DNA of 64,000 nt from Actinomadura sp. DC4 (GCF_030406325.1 NZ_JAUEQY010000008.1:186001-250000); one strand, 5' to 3'. Counted from the first letter of the stretch, positions 40,739 through 49,683 are shown. Numbers and translations: made by a program. The notes: a model not told the origin generated them from the letters alone.

Positions 40739-41553
40739 TGCCCGCCACCGAGGAGAAGAAGGCCGGCCGCTCCACGAAACTGGCCGTCGAGTCGGTCTCA
40801 CGCAGCTTCCGGTCGATCGTGAACCGGCGCCGCGCGGAGTTCGTCCCGGTCCTGAACGACATCTCGTTCACGATGTACGAGGGTGAGATCGTCTCGGTCG
40901 TCGGGCTGAGCGGGTGCGGGAAGACCACGCTTCTGCGCATCGTCGGCGGTCTGCTGGAGCCCGACGAGGGCACCGTACGGGTGGACGGCGACGCGGTGAG
41001 CGGACCGGGCCTCGACCGGGCCATCGTGTTCCAGCAGCCGTCCCTGCTGCCCTGGCGCAACGCCCTGCGCAACGTGGAGTTCGGGCTGGAGCTGAAGAAG
41101 GCCGGCAAGAGCGTGCGAACGGAGAAGGCACGCGACGCGCTCGGGCTGGTCGGGCTGCGCGACTACGAGAAGTACTACCCCAAGCAACTGTCCGGCGGCA
41201 TGCAGCAGCGCGTCGGCCTGGCCCGCGCCCTCGCGGTCGAGCCGGAGATCCTGCTGATGGACGAGCCGTTCTCCGCGCTGGACGCGCAGACGCGCGAGGA
41301 ACTCCAGATGGAGCTCCTCGACCTGCACGCCCAGACCAAGAAAACGATCATGTTCGTCACCCACGACCTGGACGAGGCGATCTACCTCAGCGACCGGGTG
41401 CTCGTCCTGCTGCCGCATCCGGGACGAGTGCACGCGGTGGTCGACGTCGACCTGCCGCGGCCCCGGGCCAACATCCTGGACATCAAGTCCGACCCGGCGT
41501 TCATCAAGGCCCGCGACACCGTGGCACGAGGCATTCGTGCGGGAGGCGAATGA
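40738..41553 (+). CDS. ABC transporter ATP-binding protein (SsuB/TauB/NrtD family)
   Basis: 271-residue ATPase of the nitrate/sulfonate/taurine importer class. Walker A GLSGCGKTT (residues 56-64), Q-loop FQQPSLLPWRN, signature LSGGMQQRVGLARAL, Walker B ILLMDEPFSALD and the switch His in VTHDLDEAIYLSDRV. The LLPWRN variant is typical of this class. ATG overlaps the preceding stop; the permease begins 3 bases after its own stop. Energises uptake of the operon's substrate. Confidence 0.95.
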   Translation: MPATEEKKAGRSTKLAVESVSRSFRSIVNRRRAEFVPVLNDISFTMYEGEIVSVVGLSGCGKTTLLRIVGGLLEPDEGTVRVDGDAVSGPGLDRAIVFQQPSLLPWRNALRNVEFGLELKKAGKSVRTEKARDALGLVGLRDYEKYYPKQLSGGMQQRVGLARALAVEPEILLMDEPFSALDAQTREELQMELLDLHAQTKKTIMFVTHDLDEAIYLSDRVLVLLPHPGRVHAVVDVDLPRPRANILDIKSDPAFIKARDTVARGIRAGGE

Positions 41554-41556
41554 ATC

Positions 41557-42408
41557 ATGGCGACAGATCGCGCGGTAGCGCAACGCTCCGCGGCCGACGG
41601 CGAGTCGGCGACGACGGAGGAGCAGTGGGTACGGCGGCTGCGGCGGGCGGAGCGGAAGCGCACCGGTCTCGTCTGGGCGCTTCGCCTGGCGGTCGCGGCC
41701 GTGATCCTCGTGTCGTGGCAGATCATCGGTAAGCGGGACCCGCTGTTCACGTCCTATCCGACCGCGGTGGCCCAGGCGGCGTGGGACGAGACCAGGTCCG
41801 GCGCGCTCGGCGGCGCCGTCGCGCGGAGCTTTGAGATCCTCGCGCTCGGGCTGCTGCTCGGCATCGTGGTCGGTGTCGTGGTGGGGCTGATCATCGGGCG
41901 GTACTCCCTGATCGCCTCGTCGGTCGAGTGGATCATCAGTGCCCTCAACGCGACGCCGCTGCTGGCCATCATCCCGCTGGTCATCGTGTGGTTCGGGCTC
42001 GGCCTGGAGTCGAAGGTGGTCACGGTCTTCGTCCTGACCGTGTTCTCGATGCTCCTGAACACCGCCGCCGGCGTCCACGAGGTCGAACAGAACGTCCTCG
42101 ACGTGAGCCGGGCGTACGTCGCGTCCGAGAGCCAGGTGTTCCGGAAGATCATCCTGCCGAGCGCCGTGCCGTTCATCATGACCGGCCTGCGGATCTCCAT
42201 CGGACGTGCGCTCATCGGCACGGTCGCCGCGGAGTTCTTCACCGGGATCTCCGGGCTGGGCGGCCTGATCCAGAAGTACGGGGCCAGCTACCAGACCGAC
42301 TACATGCTCGTTCCCGTCCTCACGCTGATGCTGCTCGGCGTCATCTTGACCGGGATCGCGCGCTGGCTCGAGAACGTCGTCGCGCCCTGGCGCGAGAGGA
42401 CCCGGTGA
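41557..42408 (+). CDS. ABC transporter permease (SsuC/TauC family)
   Basis: 283-residue inner-membrane permease. A basic cytosolic N-terminus precedes about six helices (LRLAVAAVILVSWQIIG, LALGLLLGIVVGVVVGLIIG, WIISALNATPLLAIIPLVIV, VVTVFVLTVFSMLLNTAAGV). The EAA loop is VSRAYVASESQVFRKIILPS, with AVPFIMTGLRISIGRALIGT following, as in the family. Pairs with the ATPase upstream and one or both binding lipoproteins downstream. Confidence 0.95.
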   Translation: MATDRAVAQRSAADGESATTEEQWVRRLRRAERKRTGLVWALRLAVAAVILVSWQIIGKRDPLFTSYPTAVAQAAWDETRSGALGGAVARSFEILALGLLLGIVVGVVVGLIIGRYSLIASSVEWIISALNATPLLAIIPLVIVWFGLGLESKVVTVFVLTVFSMLLNTAAGVHEVEQNVLDVSRAYVASESQVFRKIILPSAVPFIMTGLRISIGRALIGTVAAEFFTGISGLGGLIQKYGASYQTDYMLVPVLTLMLLGVILTGIARWLENVVAPWRERTR

Positions 42409-42414
42409 CCGGCG

Positions 42415-43272
42415 ATGCCGACGGCCGACATCCACACGCACATCATCTCGCCGGACACCGAGCGGTACCCGATCGCGCCGATGGGCGGCAACCGGTCCTC
42501 GTGGTCGGTCGAGCGTCCCGTCGACCTCGACGGGCTGCTCAGGAACCTCGATGAGGCCGCCGTCGAGAAGGCGGTCGTCGTCCAGGCCTCCACGGCGTAC
42601 GGCTTCGACAACTCCTACGCCGCCGACTCGATCGCCGGGCACGAGGATCGTCTGATCGGCGTGTGCTCCGTCGACTTCCTCGCCGGCGACGCGCTCGACC
42701 GGATCGCGTACTGGACCCAGGAGCGCGGCTTCGCCGGTGTCCGCATCCGCGCGGCCGACGGCACCACGCCCGTGGGCCGGAGCACGCGGCTCGACGACCC
42801 GCGGCTGGAGCCCGTCTGGTCGCACCTGGAGGCGGAGCGGATCCCGGTCTGCGTCCAGATGCACTCCCATCACGCGCCCACGCTGCTCTCGGTCCTCGGG
42901 AGCTTCCCGGACCTCGTGATCGCTCTCGACCACGGCGCCCGGCCGCGTCTCGACGGCGGACCGCCGTACGCGGCGGCCGAAGAGCTGTTCGGGCTCGCCG
43001 CGTACAAGGGCGTCTTCTTGAAGATCACGCCGGTGACGGTCCAGCGTGCCGACAAGGAGCCCGGCGGCGACGGCGGCAGCCTCGTCAGGCGGCTGGTCGA
43101 CGGTTTCGGCTCCGAACGCGTCGCCTGGGGCTCCAACTTCCCGGCCTCGAAGGGCGCCCTGGCCGACCTGCGCGGTGTCGTCGAGGGCGCGATCGGCGGG
43201 CTCACCGAAGAAGAACGGTCCGACATCTTGGGGCGGACCGCCGCCCGCATCTACCCCCGGCTCGCGGTCTGA
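42415..43272 (+). CDS. Amidohydrolase-2 family metal-dependent hydrolase (lactonase-like)
   Basis: 285-residue TIM-barrel enzyme of PF04909. The metal motif HTH lies at the N-terminus (ADIHTHIISPDTERYPIAPM). VVVQASTAYGFDNSYAADSI matches the VIVQAS...DN motif of the LigI 2-pyrone-4,6-dicarboxylate lactonase and L-fuconolactonase branch, and VIALDHGARP holds the next histidine. The last catalytic position, usually Asp in WGTDWPH, reads WGSNFPAS here. A lactone- or C-C-hydrolysing step in the pathway is inferred. Paralogue of the gene at 50717. Sits between permease and binding proteins. Confidence 0.88.
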   Translation: MPTADIHTHIISPDTERYPIAPMGGNRSSWSVERPVDLDGLLRNLDEAAVEKAVVVQASTAYGFDNSYAADSIAGHEDRLIGVCSVDFLAGDALDRIAYWTQERGFAGVRIRAADGTTPVGRSTRLDDPRLEPVWSHLEAERIPVCVQMHSHHAPTLLSVLGSFPDLVIALDHGARPRLDGGPPYAAAEELFGLAAYKGVFLKITPVTVQRADKEPGGDGGSLVRRLVDGFGSERVAWGSNFPASKGALADLRGVVEGAIGGLTEEERSDILGRTAARIYPRLAV

Positions 43273-43282
43273 GCATCCCTCT

Positions 43283-43303
43283 GATCTGCCCGGAAGGCAG
43301 ATC
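43283..43303 (+). other. Intercistronic hairpin before first binding-protein gene
   Basis: GATCTGCC (43283-43290), CGGAA loop, GGCAGATC (43296-43303): perfect 8-base stem, 26 bases before the lipoprotein ATG. A near-copy precedes the second lipoprotein gene at 44372. Likely an mRNA-stabilising or processing stem, as known for binding-protein genes of ABC operons; the role is inferred. Confidence 0.6.
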
Positions 43304-43329
43304 GCTCCTTGCATGACACGGAGATGGCT

Positions 43330-44343
43330 ATGGACAATTCGCTTTCGCGGCGCTCCTTCCTGGGCGTGACGGCAGGTGCCGGCATCGTCGGCGCGACGGG
43401 ACTCCTGACCGCCGGCTGCTCGGACGCCGGGGGCGGTGGCGGCAACTCGGTCCGGATCGTGAACACGGCCGCGACCGCCTCGCTCACCATCAACCACCTC
43501 ATGGACGAGCTCGGCTACTTCAAGAGCTTCGGCGTGAACCCCTCGATCAAGAACGTCAGCTCCGGGAACCAGGTCGTGGCGGCGCTCGGGTCGGGCTCGG
43601 GCGACATCACCGTCCTGAGCGGCTTCATCGGCGTGTTCCCCGCGATCGAGAAAGGGATGAACCTCAAGGCGCTCGCCGGCACCCAGGTGATCGCGACGGA
43701 GGCGTTCTTCACCGGGAACCCGCAGATGAAGTCATTCCACGACCTGGCCGGCAAGACGCTCGGCGTGGGAGCCGTCGGCTCGCAGCTGTACGACGGCTTC
43801 ATGGCCCTTCTCAAGAAGTACGACATCCCGCAGAAGAGCGTGACGTTCCGCAACGTCGGGAGCAGCGCGGACTCCTTCAAGGCGGTCATGGCCAAGCAGA
43901 TCGACTGCGGCTACGGCCAGGTGGGCGACCAGGCGCTCGCGCAGAAGAAGGGCGTGCGGATGCTCAACACCGTCAACGGCGAGCTTCCGCTGTACATCAA
44001 CCAGGGCGCGGTGGCCTCGGCCAAGGCGGTCAAGAGCAAGCGCAAGGCGCTGGTGAAGGTGCTGGCGTCGTACGCGAAGCTCTTTGAATACCTCACGACT
44101 CCCGGATCCAAGAGCAAGTACGTCGCGGCCTACGTCGCCGCCGGCGGAAGCCAGGACGAAGGTGAGATCGAGTGGCAGTTCATCAACCAGAACAAGGCCT
44201 ACTCGCCGACGCTCGACCTACCGGTCGCGAAGGCGAATTACGTGCAGCAGCTGAACGTCGAGGCGGGCAGCCAGAAGAAGGTGATCCCGTACGAGAAGTA
44301 CACCGACCTGAGCCTTCGGAAAGAAGCGCTGGCGCTGTTGTAA
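43330..44343 (+). CDS. ABC transporter substrate-binding lipoprotein (NrtA/SsuA-like), copy 1
   Basis: 337-residue exported binding protein with a Tat-like signal (LSRRSFLGVTAGAGIVGATG) ending in the lipobox TAGC, then a Gly-rich linker. The NMT1/SsuA-type domain follows: LTINHLMDELGYFKSFGVNP, DITVLSGFIGVFPAIEKGMN, and VTFRNVGSSADSFKAVMAKQ. ATG at 43330 is chosen because GGAG is 6 bases upstream, with the same spacing as its paralogue. It is about two-thirds identical by eye to the tandem copy at 44420. Ligand unknown. Confidence 0.93.
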   Translation: MDNSLSRRSFLGVTAGAGIVGATGLLTAGCSDAGGGGGNSVRIVNTAATASLTINHLMDELGYFKSFGVNPSIKNVSSGNQVVAALGSGSGDITVLSGFIGVFPAIEKGMNLKALAGTQVIATEAFFTGNPQMKSFHDLAGKTLGVGAVGSQLYDGFMALLKKYDIPQKSVTFRNVGSSADSFKAVMAKQIDCGYGQVGDQALAQKKGVRMLNTVNGELPLYINQGAVASAKAVKSKRKALVKVLASYAKLFEYLTTPGSKSKYVAAYVAAGGSQDEGEIEWQFINQNKAYSPTLDLPVAKANYVQQLNVEAGSQKKVIPYEKYTDLSLRKEALALL

Positions 44344-44371
44344 GAGCAGTTCATGCCGGAAGGACCTCATC

Positions 44372-44392
44372 GATCTGCCAGGGCGGCAGGTC
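44372..44392 (+). other. Intercistronic hairpin before second binding-protein gene
   Basis: GATCTGCC (44372-44379), AGGGC loop, GGCAGGTC (44385-44392), one G-U pair; 27 bases before the second lipoprotein ATG. It resembles the hairpin at 43283 in sequence and distance, showing that the leader was duplicated with the gene. Confidence 0.55.
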
Positions 44393-44419
44393 GTCCCCTT
44401 GACGTAAACGGAGACGGTC

Positions 44420-45436
44420 ATGAACCAATCGCTCTCGAGACGCACCTTCCTGGGCGCGACGGCCGGCGCCGGCCTCGTCGGCGCGGCGGGCTTCCTCACC
44501 GGCTGCTCTGACGGCGGTGGCGACGACAACGGCTCGATCAAGATCATCAACACCTCCGCCACCGGCGCGATCGCCATCAACCACCTGATGGACGAGGGCG
44601 GCTACTTCAAGAGCTTCGGCGTGAACGCCAAGGTCACGAACGTCAGCGCCGGCAACCAGGTGCTGGCCGGAGTCGCCTCGGGCTCGGCCGACGTCACCAT
44701 CCTGAGCGGCCTCATCGGCGTCTTCCCGGCGATCGAGAAGGGCCTGAAGCTCAAGCTGCTGGGCGGCACGCAGGTGGTCTCGACCAGCGCGCTCTTCAGC
44801 GGGAATCCGCAGGTCAAGTCGGTCCGCGACCTGTCCGGCAAGACCCTGGGCGTGGGAGCCGTCGGCGCCGAGCTGTACGACGTCTTCGTCGCCCTGCTCG
44901 CGAAGTACCAGATCTCGCCGAAGGACGTGACCTTCCGCAACGTCGGCAGCAGCGCGGACTCCCTGAAGGCCGCGCTGGCCAAGCAGATCGACTGCGGCTA
45001 CGGGCAGGTCGGCAACAAGGCGCTGGCGGAGACGAAGGACGTCCGGATGATCGCCACCGTCAACGAGGAGCTCCCGCTCTGGATCAACCAGGGGGCGGTG
45101 GCCTCGGCCAAGGCGGTCTCGGGCAAGCGCAAGACACTGGCCAAGACCCTGGCCGCGTACGCGAAGCTCTTTCAGTACCTCACCACCGCCGAATCGAAGA
45201 GCAAGTACGTCGCGGCCTATGTGGCCGCCGGCGGGAGTCAGCCCGAGGGCGACCTCGAATGGCAGTTCATCAACCAGAACAAGGCCTACTCGCCGACGCT
45301 GGACCTGCCGATGGACAAGCTCAACTTCATCCAGCAGCAGAACGTCAGGAACGGCAGCCAGAAAAAGGTCCTGGACGCCAAGGAATACACCAACACGAGC
45401 ATCCGGACCGACGCGCTGGCGTTGCTGAAGGGGTAA
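44420..45436 (+). CDS. ABC transporter substrate-binding lipoprotein (NrtA/SsuA-like), copy 2
   Basis: 338-residue tandem paralogue of the preceding gene: signal LSRRTFLGATAGAGLVGAAG with lipobox LTGC. The domain core is nearly unchanged (INHLMDEGGYFKSFGVNAKV, VTILSGLIGVFPAIEKGLKL, TFRNVGSSADSLKAALAKQI, EWQFINQNKAYSPTLDLP). Differences cluster in the loops around residues 115-130 (VVSTSALFSGNPQ against VIATEAFFTGNPQ). One ATPase and permease set therefore appears to serve two binding proteins, which may widen the ligand range. Confidence 0.93.
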   Translation: MNQSLSRRTFLGATAGAGLVGAAGFLTGCSDGGGDDNGSIKIINTSATGAIAINHLMDEGGYFKSFGVNAKVTNVSAGNQVLAGVASGSADVTILSGLIGVFPAIEKGLKLKLLGGTQVVSTSALFSGNPQVKSVRDLSGKTLGVGAVGAELYDVFVALLAKYQISPKDVTFRNVGSSADSLKAALAKQIDCGYGQVGNKALAETKDVRMIATVNEELPLWINQGAVASAKAVSGKRKTLAKTLAAYAKLFQYLTTAESKSKYVAAYVAAGGSQPEGDLEWQFINQNKAYSPTLDLPMDKLNFIQQQNVRNGSQKKVLDAKEYTNTSIRTDALALLKG

Positions 45437-45469
45437 CGGAAGCAAGCTATCCGATCGGGGTTCACTGCA

Positions 45470-46072
45470 TTGATAAGAATCGCGGAAGAGATCGCCGTCC
45501 CGAGTCCGCCGGAACGCGTCTGGGCGGTCGTGTCGGATCCTTCGGACGTCGTTTCCTGCGTCCCCGGGGCCGAGCTCGGCCAGGCCCATGACGATGGTTC
45601 GTTCGACGGGGTCCTGGTCGTCAAGTTCAGCGCGATCCGGGTGAAGTTCGCCGCCCGGATCTCCCTCGAACTCACCGAGTCCGAGCTCGAGGGCCGCCTG
45701 TCGGCCCGGGGCCGGGACGGGCAGGGGGCCACGCGCTTCAACGGCCACGCCACGTTCCAGGTGGCCGAGGGCGCGGACGCCGGGACCTCGCGCGTGATCG
45801 TGGACGGCGAGGTGAACCTCACGGGCAAGCTCGCCTCGCTGATCGAGTCGGGCGCGGGAGTCGTGGTGTCCCGGATGACGAAGGAGTTCTCGGCGCAGCT
45901 CGTCGAACGCTGTGCCGAGCCAGACGTACCCGCCGTGTCCCCCGACGTGCCGCCCGCGCCGGTGGTCGTCGCGCCGGCACCGCGAACCGGCCTGGCCGCC
46001 CGGCTGCACGCCTGGTGGACCCGGCTGACGAACCGGCGGCGGCCGGCGGAACAGACGAAGGAGGCCGGATAG
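45470..46072 (+). CDS. CoxG/SRPBCC family protein
   Basis: 200-residue protein with a CO-dehydrogenase-subunit-G-type START/SRPBCC domain (EEIAVPSPPERVWAVVSDPS, SCVPGAELGQAHDDGSFDGV, RVIVDGEVNLTGKLASLIES) and a Pro-rich tail that ends in a basic patch (LAARLHAWWTRLTNRRRP). CoxG members bind hydrophobic molecules and can sit at the membrane; no molybdenum hydroxylase genes are here, so its role in this operon is unclear. TTG at 45470 is the likely start; no strong ribosome binding site. Overlaps the next gene by one base-triplet end (TAGTG). Confidence 0.85.
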   Translation: MIRIAEEIAVPSPPERVWAVVSDPSDVVSCVPGAELGQAHDDGSFDGVLVVKFSAIRVKFAARISLELTESELEGRLSARGRDGQGATRFNGHATFQVAEGADAGTSRVIVDGEVNLTGKLASLIESGAGVVVSRMTKEFSAQLVERCAEPDVPAVSPDVPPAPVVVAPAPRTGLAARLHAWWTRLTNRRRPAEQTKEAG

Positions 46073-46932
46073 TGGCAGCGTCCAGGCTCAACGGCGTGAT
46101 CGGCGGGCTGGAGGCGGGCCGGCACGTCTTCGCGGCCTTCGCGCCGCCCGAGCCTGCCGCCGCGATCGAGTTCAGCACCACCGCGTACGACGCCCTGGTC
46201 TTCGAGACCGAGCACCGGCCCTGGGACGCCACCGCGCTCAGGGACAGCCTGCAGTACCTCCTCAACCGGCGGCAGATCTTCGAGGCCGAGAGCCTCGCGC
46301 CGGCCCGCACGCCGCTCGTCCGTATCCCGGTCAACGGCGTCGAGAAGGCGCAGTGGCATGCGAAACAGGCGCTGGACCTGGGCGCGTACGGGATCGTGTG
46401 GCCGCACATCGCCTCGGTGGAGGAGGCCCGCAACGCGGTCGCGGCCTGCCGGTTCCCGCGGCTCCCGGACGACCCCCGCTTCGAGCCCGCCGGCCTGCGC
46501 GGCGACGGCCCGACGGCGGCGGCGCGTTACTGGGGCGTCTCGAACGCCGAGTACTACGCGCGGAGCGACGTCTGGCCGCTCGACCCGGACGGGGAGATCC
46601 TCGTCGTCATCATGATCGAGGACCAGCGCGGCATCGAGAACCTGCCCGCGATCCTCGACCAGGTGCCGGGGATCGGGCTGGTCCTCATCGGCGAGGGCGA
46701 CATGAGCCAGGAGCTGGGCATCCCCCGCCAGTACGAGCACCCGCGCATGCGCGAGTGCAAGCGCCGGATCCTGGAGATCTGCGGCGAGCGGGGGGTCGCC
46801 GTCGGCCATCCGCACGTGACGGCCGGCAACGTCGAGCAGGTGCTGGCCGACGGCTACCGCTTCCTCATGTCCGCGCCGGTGCGGACCCACCCGGCGCTCG
46901 ACCTGGGCCGGACGCTGACCGGCCGCGCCTGA
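46072..46932 (+). CDS. HpcH/HpaI family aldolase
   Basis: 286-residue class II pyruvate-type aldolase fold. Key stretches: YDALVFETEHRPWDATALRD, TPLVRIPVNGVEKAQWHAKQ, ALDLGAYGIVWPHIASVEEA, and VVIMIEDQRGIENLPAILDQ carrying the metal-ligand Glu and Asp positions. GTG at 46072 overlaps the upstream stop and has GGAGG 7 bases before it. Family members cleave 4-hydroxy-2-oxo acids to pyruvate plus an aldehyde or oxo acid. Next to a LigJ-like hydratase, cleavage of 4-carboxy-4-hydroxy-2-oxoadipate is an attractive, unproven role. Confidence 0.88.
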   Translation: MAASRLNGVIGGLEAGRHVFAAFAPPEPAAAIEFSTTAYDALVFETEHRPWDATALRDSLQYLLNRRQIFEAESLAPARTPLVRIPVNGVEKAQWHAKQALDLGAYGIVWPHIASVEEARNAVAACRFPRLPDDPRFEPAGLRGDGPTAAARYWGVSNAEYYARSDVWPLDPDGEILVVIMIEDQRGIENLPAILDQVPGIGLVLIGEGDMSQELGIPRQYEHPRMRECKRRILEICGERGVAVGHPHVTAGNVEQVLADGYRFLMSAPVRTHPALDLGRTLTGRA

Positions 46933-46958
46933 GCCACCCACGGATTCGGAGACTGCCA

Positions 46959-48002
46959 GTGTTCATCGACTGTCACGGTCACTTCACCACGGCTCCTCCC
47001 GCGCTCGGGCAGTGGCGGGAGCGGCAGATCAAGGCGTTCGAGGAGTCGGGCGCGCGAGTGTCGCCCGACGAGCTCGACATCGGCGACGACGCGATCCGCA
47101 CCGCCATCGAACAGGGGCAGCTGAAGCTCCAGCGGGAGCGCGGCGTGGACGTCGCGCTGTTCTCCCCGGGCGCGGGAAAGATGGCCCACCACTACGGCGA
47201 TGCGGAGACCAGCCTGGCCTGGTCGCGGGTCAGCAACGACCTGATCAGCCGGGTCTGCGGGCTCTTTCCCGACCGGTTCGTCGGAGTGTGCCAGCTCCCG
47301 CAGTCGCCGGGGGAGGCCCTGGCGTCCTCGGTACGCAGCTCGGCGGCCGAGCTCGAACGGTGCGTCGAGGAGCTCGGTTTCGTCGGGTGCCTGCTCAACC
47401 CCGACCCGTCGGACGGGTACTGGCAGTCGCCGCCGCTGACGGACAAGGTCTACTACCCGCTCTACGAGAAGATGGTGGAGCTCGACGTCCCCGCGATGGT
47501 CCACGTGGCGATGTCGCGGAACCCGGCGCTGCAGGGCACCTGCGCGCACTATCTGAGCGGCGACACCGCGGTGTTCATGCAGCTCTGCCTCTCGGAGCTG
47601 TTCACCGACTTCCCGACACTGAAGTTCATCATCCCGCACGGCGGCGGCGCCGTCCCGTACCACTGGGGGCGGTACCGCGGCGTGATGCAGGACCAGGGGC
47701 GGCCTCCGCTGGAGGAGCTGGTGCTGCGCAACGTCTTCTTCGACACCTGCGTGTACCACCGGCGCGGGCTCGAACTGCTGCTGGACGTCATCCCCGCCGA
47801 GAACGTCCTGTTCGCCTCGGAGATGATCGGCGCCGTCCGCGGAGTGGACCCGGAGACGGGCCACCGGTTCGACGACACGAAGTACCTCCTGGAGTCCATC
47901 GAGTCGCTGGGCGACGCGGACCGGCGGGCGGTGTTCGGCGGCAACGCGCTGCGGGTCTTCGGACGGCTGGAGGGCGTGCTGAAGTCCCGGGGCCGAGTGT
48001 GA
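46959..48002 (+). CDS. 4-oxalomesaconate hydratase-like amidohydrolase (LigJ family)
   Basis: 347-residue PF04909 protein that strongly resembles LigJ of the protocatechuate 4,5-cleavage pathway, which hydrates 4-oxalomesaconate. Conserved blocks include IDCHGHFTTAPPALGQWRER with the HGH metal site, ERCVEELGFVGCLLNPDPS, YPLYEKMVELDVPAMVHVAM, FIIPHGGGAVPYHWGR, VFFDTCVYH and NVLFASEMIGAVRGVDP, which keeps the catalytic-type Glu. Length also matches. GTG at 46959 follows GGAG by 7 bases. This is the best functional anchor for the operon. Confidence 0.88.
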   Translation: MFIDCHGHFTTAPPALGQWRERQIKAFEESGARVSPDELDIGDDAIRTAIEQGQLKLQRERGVDVALFSPGAGKMAHHYGDAETSLAWSRVSNDLISRVCGLFPDRFVGVCQLPQSPGEALASSVRSSAAELERCVEELGFVGCLLNPDPSDGYWQSPPLTDKVYYPLYEKMVELDVPAMVHVAMSRNPALQGTCAHYLSGDTAVFMQLCLSELFTDFPTLKFIIPHGGGAVPYHWGRYRGVMQDQGRPPLEELVLRNVFFDTCVYHRRGLELLLDVIPAENVLFASEMIGAVRGVDPETGHRFDDTKYLLESIESLGDADRRAVFGGNALRVFGRLEGVLKSRGRV

Positions 48003-48024
48003 CCTATCCGAAGGAGCTGGGGAA

Positions 48025-49683
48025 TTGAAGGCTTATGAAGCGCTCGCCGAGGCGTTCGTCAGGGAGGGTACGCGCGACGTCTTCGGCATGATGGGCGACG
48101 CCAACATGCACTGGATGAACGCCCTCGCGCAGCGGGGCGTCCGCCTGTACGAGGTGCGCCACGAAGGGTCCGGCCTCGGCATGGCGGACGGATGGGCGCG
48201 TACGGCCGGGGCCCCGGGCGTCGTGACGACGACCAGCGGGCCGGGCACGTCGCAGCTGGCCACCTCGATGATCGTGGCGAGCCGCGCGCGTACGCCCCTG
48301 GTCGCCTTCTGCGGAGAGACGACCTGGGGCGACCAGGGCGCCGTGCAGTATCTGGACCAGCGGCGATTCGCGGCCGCGATCGAGTGCGAGTTCGTCCACC
48401 TCTCCCGGCCCGACCTCGCGGAGGAGGCCGTGCAGCGCGCCTTCTACCTCGCGCGAACCGAGTCGCGGCCGGTCATGCTCAGCGCGCCCATCGACGTCCA
48501 GACGAAGGACTACGGCGAGGAGGACCTCGACTCCTACGTCCCCTCGACGGACCTCATCACCCGCCCCCGGCTGCTGCCCGATCCGGACCGCGTCGCGACG
48601 GCCGGCGACATCGTCGAGGCGAGCAGGCGCGTCGTGATCATCGCCGGGCGGGGAGCGCGCGCCGCGGGCGCCGCGGAGCAGATCCTCCGCCTCCAGGAGC
48701 AGACCGGCGCCCTGCTGGCCACCACGTTGCAGGCCAAGAACTGGCTGTGCGGCGACACCGACTACCACGTGGGGATCTCCGGGCTGTTCGGCAGCAAGGT
48801 GGCGATGGAGCTCCTGCAGGAGGCCGACTGCGTGATCGCGGTCGGCGCGAGCCTGAACCACTACACGATCGAGCACGGCTACCTCTTCCCCGAGGCGAAG
48901 TACGTGCAGGTCGACACCTCGCCGCACATCGTCATGGGCAACGGCGCGGTGGCGGACTGCTACATCCAGGCCGACGCGGTCACCGCCCTCACCGAGCTGA
49001 GCCGGGCCCTGGAGAAGCGGTCCGTACGCCACGAGGGCTTCCACACCGACGACGTGCTGCGGCGGCTGACCGCTCCGCTCCAGGAGCCCGCGGAGTACCA
49101 GGGCGAGCGGGACCGTCTCGACCCCCGCGAGGCCATCCGGGTCATGGACGCCGAGATCCCCGGCGAGATCGGGCTGGTCCTCGGCAGCGGCCACCAGGTC
49201 GACTTCGGCACCATGCTCTTCCAGCGGTCGCGGGAGGTGCTGTCGAACTACGGCATGTTCGGCGCCATCGGCCAGGCCCCGCTGCTGACGATCGGGTCGA
49301 TCGTGGCCAGTGGCGGCAGGCCCGCCTTCGTGGTCGAGGGCGACGCCAGCTTCCTCATGCACCTGCCGGAGTTCGAGACCGCCTGCCGGTACGGCCTGCC
49401 GATCCTGGTCGTCGTCATGAACGACGAGGCGCTGGGCGCGGAGTACCACAAGCTGCGGGTCAACGGCCTGGACCAGGAGCTCGCGGTGATCCCGACGCCG
49501 GAGCTGGGAGACGTCGCGGTGGCGCTCGGCGGCAGTGGCGCGACGGTCCGTACGACGGACGAGCTCAGCGCCGCCCTGGCGGACTACGTGCGCGACCCCC
49601 GGCCCACCGTGATCGACGTCCGGATCACCAGAAACGTGCTCAGCGTCCCGTACCGCCGGCTCTGGTACGGGGAGAACGTGTGA
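48025..49683 (+). CDS. Thiamine diphosphate-dependent decarboxylase/lyase
   Basis: 552-residue three-domain ThDP enzyme like acetolactate synthase, benzoylformate decarboxylase and relatives. The catalytic Glu is 47 in RHEGSG; TSGPGTSQL marks the N-terminal domain, and GDASFLMHLPEFETACRYGL followed by VVVMND is the ThDP/Mg motif (GDA in place of GDG). The central domain lacks an evident CoA- or FAD-specific signature. TTG at 48025 follows AAGGAG. It may decarboxylate or ligate a 2-oxo acid formed in this pathway. Exact reaction unknown. Confidence 0.9.
   Translation: MKAYEALAEAFVREGTRDVFGMMGDANMHWMNALAQRGVRLYEVRHEGSGLGMADGWARTAGAPGVVTTTSGPGTSQLATSMIVASRARTPLVAFCGETTWGDQGAVQYLDQRRFAAAIECEFVHLSRPDLAEEAVQRAFYLARTESRPVMLSAPIDVQTKDYGEEDLDSYVPSTDLITRPRLLPDPDRVATAGDIVEASRRVVIIAGRGARAAGAAEQILRLQEQTGALLATTLQAKNWLCGDTDYHVGISGLFGSKVAMELLQEADCVIAVGASLNHYTIEHGYLFPEAKYVQVDTSPHIVMGNGAVADCYIQADAVTALTELSRALEKRSVRHEGFHTDDVLRRLTAPLQEPAEYQGERDRLDPREAIRVMDAEIPGEIGLVLGSGHQVDFGTMLFQRSREVLSNYGMFGAIGQAPLLTIGSIVASGGRPAFVVEGDASFLMHLPEFETACRYGLPILVVVMNDEALGAEYHKLRVNGLDQELAVIPTPELGDVAVALGGSGATVRTTDELSAALADYVRDPRPTVIDVRITRNVLSVPYRRLWYGENV

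Noticed and set aside
40798-43497. Long minus-strand open frame (about 899 codons)
   Set aside because: Lies opposite the ABC ATPase, permease and amidohydrolase genes, all with intact motifs; no domain in the antisense product.
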